This document shows, piece by piece, positions 7,388-12,501 of a DNA stretch of 12,501 bases. A program made the translations under genes and the position numbers. The notes below the pieces were generated by a model. That model did no database searches. It saw only the letters and a program-made list of their open reading frames with translations, and was not told the origin of the DNA. Origin of the DNA: Stramenopiles sp. TOSAG23-6 (Eukaryota > Sar); NCBI GenBank assembly GCA_900128565.1, contig LT636202.1:1-12501 (forward strand), in the 5' to 3' direction. How positions within the stretch are numbered: the first letter of the stretch is position 1; the number at the start of each line of letters is the position of its first letter.

Positions 7388-9107
7388 ATGAGTTCAAGCA
7401 GTAATATTCATCGAAGCGCTTCTAATAGTAAACCTGAGACTCTTGAGTTATCAAACCGTGCACTTCTTGCGCAGGAACGTCATTCACAAGTTCTCCTTGA
7501 CTTGGAAACCCAGCGCCGTGCACGTACTATCGCTGTTCCTACTCTTGATTCCGATGTAAGGACTTCACTTCGTGAACTAGGTTATCCTGTCACTTTATTT
7601 GGTGAGCGTAAGGAAGATCGTCGTGTTCGTCTGCGAGAAATTACAGCTCGTATTGAAATATTGGGAGAAGAGGCTGCGTCTATTTCGAAGTTAGCTTCTA
7701 TTAAGTCTGGCTGGAGTAGACCTGGAAATGAAAAATCTACCACAGGTGAACAAGAAAATGTTCAAAAGGAAATAGTGTATACTCCAGCTTCCGAACCATT
7801 GTTAAAAGCACGTCAAAGTATTGCCACGTTTTCTTGGTCACGTGCAAAAGATCGGATAGCTTTTCGCAAGAAGAAAAAAAAAAGTGTAGAGTTGGTTGAA
7901 AAAGACGCTGTAATGATTAAAGATAAATACAAAGAGTTAAGTAACGTTCGTATGAGAGATTCACAGATTGGGAGTACGCGTCCAGTTGCTGCATGCACAT
8001 TTTCTTCTGACTTTAAAAGTAAATACGTTGCGACAGCTTCGTGGAGCGGTACTTGTATGTTTTATTTTTTTTCAATTTCGACTTTTTTTTTCGTACGAAA
8101 TTTTGTACCTAATGATTTTTTTTTTGAAATATTTTTCCAAAATACTGCTCAATTATGGGATCGGCAATCTTGTGAGAGTCTTCTTGTGTATCGTGGACAC
8201 GAAACCCGTGTCGTTGATATCCAGTTCCACCCATCTGCATGTCATGGAACTTTAGAAACAAACGCTTCAACTTATTCTATGACGGCTGCTACACCAACAG
8301 CTTCTTGTGCGTGTGTTGCTACTGCTTCTGCTGATAGCACTGTCAAATTATGGTCATTAGAAGCTGACGAATGCCTTCGAACATTACGTGGCCATCAAAA
8401 TAGATTAGCATGTGTTCGATGGCATCCTAATGGTTCATTTATAGGAACTACATCATATGATCATACGTGGCGTTTATGGGATGTGGAATATGGACATGAG
8501 ATTCTATTACAAGATGGAATAGGCGTTGCTGCTTATGCACTTGCATTTCACCCTGATGGTAGTCTTGCTTGTACTGGTGATATGAATGGCGATGCAAGAT
8601 TATGGGATATGCGTTCGGGACATAGTCCATTCTCTATGCAAGAACACGCTAGTGGCGTAATCTCTGCTGATTTTTCACCGTCCGGGACATTATTAGCGAC
8701 AACTGGACTTGATCATATGTACGTTTTCACCATGAAATCCAAATTTTTTTTACTATTAAAATTTCGTAAGTACCTAACATTTTTTTTTTCTGATGCTTTT
8801 TTCACAATACATGGTACGTTTGTGGGACTTGCGGATGCGGAAATGTTATCATGCTCTTCTAGCACACTCCAAATTAATATCCACTGTAAAGTTTGCACCT
8901 GTAAGTGGTGAAGTTCTATTGACGGCTTCCTACGATGGAACAGTGAAACTTTGGGGGACTCGAGATTGGAGACTATTAAGTACTTTAGACGGACATGAAA
9001 ATTTTGTAATGTGTGCAGATATATCACGAAGTGAAACTCTATTTTTATCATCTTCTTTTGATAGAACTTGGAAATTATGGGCACCGGAGAACGATGATGA
9101 GTGGTAA
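7388..9107 (+). CDS. PRPF4: U4/U6 small nuclear ribonucleoprotein Prp4 (three exons)
   Basis: PRPF4 is the WD40 protein of the U4/U6.U5 tri-snRNP and helps hold U4/U6 before spliceosome activation. Exons of about 7388-8053, 8147-8718 and 8813-9107 give 510 residues, close to the human length. The N-terminal splicing factor motif is clear (LETQRRARTIAVPT, then LRELGYPVTLFGERKEDRR). A basic patch (KKKKKS) precedes seven WD40 repeats, with blades such as ATASWSGTAQLWD, TASADSTVKLW, TTSYDHTWRLWD, TGDMNGDARLWD, TTGLDHMVRLWD, TASYDGTVKLW and SSSFDRTWKLW. Both introns cut at the same place in a blade, just before the LWD tryptophan strand. Removing 93 and 94 nt respectively restores the WD pattern exactly. 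Without splicing of the second, the frame shifts and stops at 8909-8911. The ATG follows CCAAAG and precedes the conserved N-terminus. An AATAAA lies at 9131. Confidence 0.95.
8054..8146 (+). mobile_element. Introner-like intron 2 (93 nt, non GT-AG), in PRPF4
   Basis: Removing 93 nt restores WSGT|AQLWD. TACT occurs at both junctions, so the boundary can slide within that 4-nt direct repeat. None of the placements gives GT-AG. GT at 8055 would have to end in TG at 8147 and give WSGTSQLWD. There is no AG anywhere in the element, and the next one downstream is well inside the following exon (near 8174). Bases 8085-8115 match 270-300 of intron 1 at 28 of 31 positions, counted by hand. The length is a multiple of three with no in-frame stop. 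Confidence 0.85.
8719..8812 (+). mobile_element. Introner-like intron 3 (94 nt, non GT-AG), in PRPF4
   Basis: Removing 94 nt restores LDHM|VRLWD. The junction repeat ATG allows AT...AC (8717-8810), TG...CA, GT...AT (8719-8812) or TA...TG, but no AG end. The only AG (8769-8770) is mid-element, and using it gives no WD repeat. It shares TTTCGTA, GTACCTAAC (8770-8778) and TTTTTTCACAATACAT with intron 1, but has lost half of the palindrome. It is the most diverged copy. Confidence 0.85.
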
Positions 9108-9130
9108 AATAGTATAAGGAGTAATTCGTA

Positions 9131-9136
9131 AATAAA
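9131..9136 (+). terminator. Candidate polyadenylation signal of PRPF4
   Basis: AATAAA lies 23 nt after the PRPF4 stop in a short convergent gap. In DNA this AT-rich it may be chance, and the signal used by this organism is unknown. Confidence 0.3.
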
Positions 9137-9193
9137 GTTTATATTTCTAAAGGTACAAATTGTTCAATATTTTTTTGATACGCAGTTGGTATT

Positions 9194-10240
9194 CTATAGT
9201 ATATTTATATTTCTACGTGTAGTTCTAGGGTTTGATAAAACAGGAAGCGGTGAACTTTCAGTTTGATCCACTATCAAATTATTGTTTGGATGTTCTCTCA
9301 AACCTAAACCAAAACCAAAAGTATTAGACAGGCCTTGTTTCAAACAATTATTATCCTCTTTAGATAGTCTAGATAAATTTGAGGCGACGTCTTGTAAGAT
9401 ATCAACAATTTGACAAAATATATCAAGAAATCCTGTGTACATTGCTGCTGTAAATGTTCTACTCGCTGGTGAAAATCTTGCATCCTGATAAATACGAATA
9501 TAACTGGCACATAGTTCAGGTTCTGCTCCTAAGGAAGGAACCCTTGATTGAAGTATTTGAAACAGATGTCTTACTGTGTGAACTTTTACTTTGTATATTT
9601 TTCTATTATATTTTATTATTCCACCGTCATCACCTTTGTAGTTTTGTACACTTTGAACTCTAGAACTGTTTTTACCAGACAAGTGATAGTCTACCCCTAA
9701 TCCATCATCATTGTTCTGGATTTCTGTGTCCATCACAAGTGTCCCATTTTCGAGAGAAATACCTAAATTTGATGATAGAAGCCGATTATCCAATATTTCT
9801 TGTTGTAAAATTAGATATGACTGTCTTACAGAGGTCTTGAAGTGTGTATTACCTAGACGAGAACCGGGAACTCCCCAACCCAGATCACCAAGTCCCCCAT
9901 CAGGAATAGCAACTAACCACGCACTTTCTGGAATAAGTGCACGAGCAGACTGTTCTAAAATCATTGTATACATTTTTGTAGCCATCCTTTGCCTAGATAT
10001 ACACACCGTCCGAGGAAGTGAGCGAACGAAAGCATTCTCCCTATAGGTCCTAAACCATTTGATAAACATATACACAATAATAGTACCACAGATTGTTGCA
10101 GAAGCAACGACTAGGTGATGAAATCTAACATGATCATAATCAAGATAGAAATAACAAGAAATATCATCACCACCCCAATCAGTACAACTCTTCGTGCTTA
10201 TCTTCTTGGTGACACCAGGATTTGGAACATTGTCAACCAT
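9194..10240 (-). CDS. Single-pass membrane protein, possibly NICE-3/C1orf43-like
   Basis: The product has 348 residues with no intron. One membrane segment is seen at about 42-60 (HLVVASATICGTIIVYMFI), followed by a basic RTYRENAFVR stretch. This suggests a short lumenal or extracellular N-terminus and a cytosolic body. Residues about 222-273 (TVRHLFQILQSRVPSLG, then YIRIYQDARFSP, then TFTAAMYTGFL) resemble the NICE-3 core, which has a similar order of F-R-x-Y/L, a Y-x-x-A-R-[FY] turn and a following aromatic helix. The middle contains a Gly-rich GGLGDLGWGVPGSRLG (115-130) and an Asn/Asp-rich low-complexity linker. The family call is from memory and weak; otherwise it is a hypothetical membrane protein. 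Its 3' end converges on PRPF4 with an 86-bp gap. The ATG gives the full segment ahead of the membrane helix. Confidence 0.6.
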   Translation of the reverse strand: MVDNVPNPGVTKKISTKSCTDWGGDDISCYFYLDYDHVRFHHLVVASATICGTIIVYMFIKWFRTYRENAFVRSLPRTVCISRQRMATKMYTMILEQSARALIPESAWLVAIPDGGLGDLGWGVPGSRLGNTHFKTSVRQSYLILQQEILDNRLLSSNLGISLENGTLVMDTEIQNNDDGLGVDYHLSGKNSSRVQSVQNYKGDDGGIIKYNRKIYKVKVHTVRHLFQILQSRVPSLGAEPELCASYIRIYQDARFSPASRTFTAAMYTGFLDIFCQIVDILQDVASNLSRLSKEDNNCLKQGLSNTFGFGLGLREHPNNNLIVDQTESSPLPVLSNPRTTRRNINIL

Positions 10241-10636
10241 ATTTATTTATCACAGAATCTTTTGCTTAAAAGTACTATCTCGAAATCGATGAAAACATCG
10301 TGCGTTTGATTTTGAATGGTTACCCGGGTCCTGTCATTTTCTGAAAATTTTAATTTTTCAAAATTTAAATTCAAACAAAATACACACAAAAACGCAAAAG
10401 AATCTAAATCAAGTTTAATCAACTCTTATAATATGCATTTCTACCCTTGAATGTCAGAGGTATACTATTAAGCACTGTGAGCTAATGCACACTCTTGCCG
10501 GAAAAACTGTGGCAATTTATTCGACATATATAGCTATAATTCCTTTTTGTCCACACAATAAATAGTGAACTCCGGTACTCCCAGAAACAAAACTATTGAA
10601 CTATTTGACTAGAATTAGCTTTTCTTACTACATTTG
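10241..10636. promoter_or_regulatory. Divergent intergenic region, 396 bp
   Basis: AT-rich DNA lies between the 5' ends of the membrane-protein and archaemetzincin-like genes. The only core-promoter candidate I see is ATATATAG at 10526-10533, about 105 bp before the + strand ATG. A dense A/T patch near 10340-10375 contains imperfect inverted repeats of AAATTTT type that such composition gives by chance. No tRNA or other RNA gene is visible. Confidence 0.45.
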
Positions 10637-11830
10637 ATGGTGCCTTCGTCAACTTCATTGCGTGCTGCGGTAGGTCCAAAGCCAAGATCACAGATAATGA
10701 AGCGCGCCGTGAGTTTTGATCCTTCTCATGATTTATTTTTCCCCCAACCCAGCGAACGAGATCGTCAGGCAAACCTTGATGGCGCAGAAAGTTATCAGGA
10801 GTTTCTTGCAAAAACCTCAGAACGTAATTTTGGTCCTTTGGCCAATGCAAAACTGTTATTAGTCCCAATAGGAATTGATGTGACCAATAGTGATCCTTTT
10901 GATAATGTGAAACAAGTACTTAAAAGAGATCATGCCGATTTTGGTCTTTTAGTCGCGTATTTACGTGCATTTTTCAAGCCTACAAAGTGTGATATTTTAT
11001 ATATCAAGTCACTTTCAAAATCCAACATGAAATTTTTGCCTATGGTTAATGGAAGGTTACAAATAAGTAGCATTGTAGATATTATTAAACGTAAAACAAT
11101 TTTATCAGATTCAAACAGAAAATCTATTGTGATAGGAGTAACAACTCACAATTTGTCTCCACAATTTTTTTCGTTTGAAAGTAAAATTCTTTTGGTGTCA
11201 GTACCTCAACTGCAGAGAGTAAATGATTACATAGATTCGGCTAACGTCGTTGTTTGTCTGATTTTAAAATATTTCGGAATGCATTCATGTCCCTTCTTTA
11301 GTTGCCTTATTGCAAAAAATCATCCACGACATCGGTTGTGTCCAGTTTGTCTAAGGAAGTTGTCATCCATCATTGGACCGACTTTTGACGTATTGTTGAG
11401 ATACCGCCATTTATTAGATCTATCTAGCGAAAAAAGTGTTTTGTCTAACCCTGGAACTGCACAGTGGTTATATGAAAGAATTCGACTCATAGAAGGTCCA
11501 ATGAACATAAATATAAAAGAAACAAAAGAAATACGTGATGACGTCTCTCTGACAAAGAGTTTACACGTGAAAGAAAAGGTCATAAATAGAAGAGAATATG
11601 CAGCAAATGATATCGATAGAACCAATAAAGAACGTAATATCAATTCTATCGGTATAGATTATGGGAAACTGACATTGTTAAAGCAAAAACTTTTCCAGAA
11701 AAGAAAATATATAACAAGTATTCTACAACAAAATTCACAAGATAAACCGGATAAACCTTCGTATGATCGTTTCTGTCATTTACGCCCACCTTTAATACCA
11801 CCCAGACAAAATGATAAAGAAAAAAAATAA
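10637..11830 (+). CDS. Archaemetzincin-like protein lacking the catalytic zinc motif (pseudoprotease)
   Basis: The product has 397 residues and no intron. Active archaemetzincins are zinc metallopeptidases with HExxHxxGxxHC-x4-C-x-M and a later C-x2-C. The fold signature is present: LLLVPIG (73-79), LVAYLRAFF (105-113), GRLQISSIVDIIK (139-151), SIVIGVTTHNLSP (163-175) and, after the active-site region, LCPVCLRKL (234-242) and YRHLLDL. The aligned catalytic helix is CLILKYFGMHSC (207-218). All three His ligands and the Glu are replaced, while the Gly and following Cys stay. Structural cysteines 218, 223, 235 and 238 remain, but the spacer between the pairs is 11 residues, shorter than I recall for the family, and the Met of C-x-M is Ile. 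A basic Lys/Arg-rich tail of about 110 residues follows. Peptidase activity is therefore not expected; a binding or scaffold role is inference. The start is the ATG, since the TTG just upstream is unlikely. Confidence 0.82.
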   Translation: MVPSSTSLRAAVGPKPRSQIMKRAVSFDPSHDLFFPQPSERDRQANLDGAESYQEFLAKTSERNFGPLANAKLLLVPIGIDVTNSDPFDNVKQVLKRDHADFGLLVAYLRAFFKPTKCDILYIKSLSKSNMKFLPMVNGRLQISSIVDIIKRKTILSDSNRKSIVIGVTTHNLSPQFFSFESKILLVSVPQLQRVNDYIDSANVVVCLILKYFGMHSCPFFSCLIAKNHPRHRLCPVCLRKLSSIIGPTFDVLLRYRHLLDLSSEKSVLSNPGTAQWLYERIRLIEGPMNINIKETKEIRDDVSLTKSLHVKEKVINRREYAANDIDRTNKERNINSIGIDYGKLTLLKQKLFQKRKYITSILQQNSQDKPDKPSYDRFCHLRPPLIPPRQNDKEKK

Positions 11831-11921
11831 AATATTGTAACGAGTCAGATTTTTATGTATATATATGTAACAAAACCCATTAAAATTATTTTTCCCAATT
11901 CAACCCAGGTTGTTTTACATT

Positions 11922-12501
11922 TTATGCAGGCTTTGCAGGCTCAACGTTGTTTCCGTCAGCATCTTCACCAGTGCTAAGTGCCTCACCCCAAGGAGTTTTT
12001 GCATCAACTTCTTTCTTTTCAATCCAGCGACACCATTCACTAAGCATGACTGCTCCTTTTCCGTCAGCGTCCATTTCACTGAATGCCAGGGACAACGTTT
12101 CTTCGGTAAGATTCGCAAGACCAACAAACCCATAATTCTGAGCCTTGTAACCTGCTACTAGTTCCTCCATTGAAATCTTGCGATCATCATCCGCGGAAAC
12201 ACCAGCACCACCACCATCACACAAAGCAAAAGCGTCATACATCATAGCATACAAGCATAAGTAAGCACAGCATAAGCGGAATTCACCTTTTTGTAAATAT
12301 TCATCAGCATCAACCTTGCCTTGATCTTTGATTCCAATATCCTTAGCATCATTAAATGCACGAATATACGAAGGTCTGAAGGCCTTCCAGATGCGATCAC
12401 CGTCCTCTGAACCATCCTTATCAAGGTAGCTGCGCAGGGAACTCTGTATCCAGCCATCGAGTTCAGCGAGGGATACGTATCGATTTTTGTTTTTGTCAAG
12501 A
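11922..12501 (-). CDS. EF-hand protein of flagellar calcium-binding (calflagin-like) type, 5' partial
   Basis: The frame is open from the window edge (first full codon at 12500) to TAA at 11922-11924, giving 192 residues with the N-terminus missing. The order of EF-hands fits flagellar calcium-binding proteins. A canonical loop DKNKNRYVSLAE (2-13) comes first. A degenerate second hand (DAKDIGIKDQGKVDADEY, 51-68) is followed by a Cys/Tyr-rich helix. The third loop is expanded (about 95-113, ending DDDRKISMEE). A canonical fourth loop DADGKGAVMLSE (144-155) comes before an acidic tail. In kinetoplastids such proteins sit on the flagellar membrane by N-terminal acylation; that end is outside the window. 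The codons look more GC-rich than in the neighbours, which may reflect high expression. It could be another four-EF-hand protein. It converges on the archaemetzincin-like gene with a 91-bp gap. Confidence 0.8.
   Translation of the reverse strand, partial: LDKNKNRYVSLAELDGWIQSSLRSYLDKDGSEDGDRIWKAFRPSYIRAFNDAKDIGIKDQGKVDADEYLQKGEFRLCCAYLCLYAMMYDAFALCDGGGAGVSADDDRKISMEELVAGYKAQNYGFVGLANLTEETLSLAFSEMDADGKGAVMLSEWCRWIEKKEVDAKTPWGEALSTGEDADGNNVEPAKPA

Noticed and set aside
8719-8770. Canonical GT-AG intron ending at the only AG inside intron 3
   Set aside because: The exon would then begin GTACCTAACATTTTTT, which gives no WD40 sequence, and the homologous introns have no AG at that place.
8713-8911. 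Continuation of the PRPF4 frame through intron 3 as coding sequence
   Set aside because: It breaks the fifth WD40 blade and shifts into a frame that stops at 8909-8911, whereas skipping 94 nt restores three good WD blades and the family's usual length.
10340-10375. A/T-rich inverted repeats in the divergent gap, as a possible hairpin or origin
   Set aside because: AAATTTT-type symmetry is expected by chance in DNA of this composition, and no stem of unusual length is present.
1-12501. CRISPR arrays, tRNA or rRNA genes, bacterial operon signals
   Set aside because: None seen on either strand. Gene content and introns are eukaryotic, and no regularly spaced repeat or cloverleaf was found.

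Overview
The window is nuclear DNA of a flagellated unicellular eukaryote. It is AT-rich and gene-dense, with seven protein genes plus one relic in 12.5 kb. Flagellar genes are present: DRC1, a subunit of the axonemal nexin-dynein regulatory complex, and a calflagin-like EF-hand protein. A core splicing gene, PRPF4, is also present. I cannot fix the taxon. The unusual repeat-like introns make me think first of an alveolate (syndinian, perkinsid or other dinoflagellate relative), but that is inference only.

Layout, left to right: (1) a + strand WW-domain/coiled-coil protein, 5' truncated by the window edge, with one odd intron; (2) a - strand type II membrane protein of unknown family; (3) a + strand relic region holding a 92-codon open frame and a second copy of the coding tail and 3' flank of gene 1; (4) a - strand DRC1; (5) a + strand PRPF4 with two odd introns; (6) a - strand single-pass membrane protein that weakly resembles the NICE-3/C1orf43 family; (7) a + strand archaemetzincin-like protein that has lost its catalytic motif; (8) a - strand EF-hand flagellar-type protein, truncated by the right edge. 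Orientation alternates strictly, so every neighbouring pair is convergent or divergent. Convergent gaps are about 85-225 bp and the two clean divergent gaps are 340-400 bp.

The most interesting signal is in the introns. The three interruptions whose removal restores conserved domains (one WW domain, two WD40 repeats) are 93-99 nt long and clearly related in sequence. All contain T-runs, a CGTACG-type near-palindrome followed by GTACCTAA, and a CAATAC-like end. None can be spliced as GT-AG, because no AG occurs at or near the 3' boundary. They look like members of a mobile intron (introner) family with non-canonical boundaries and short terminal direct and inverted repeats. The second notable item is the archaemetzincin-like protein, which keeps its structural cysteines but lacks the whole HExxHxxGxxH metal site. 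The genes share no obvious pathway beyond the two flagellar ones.
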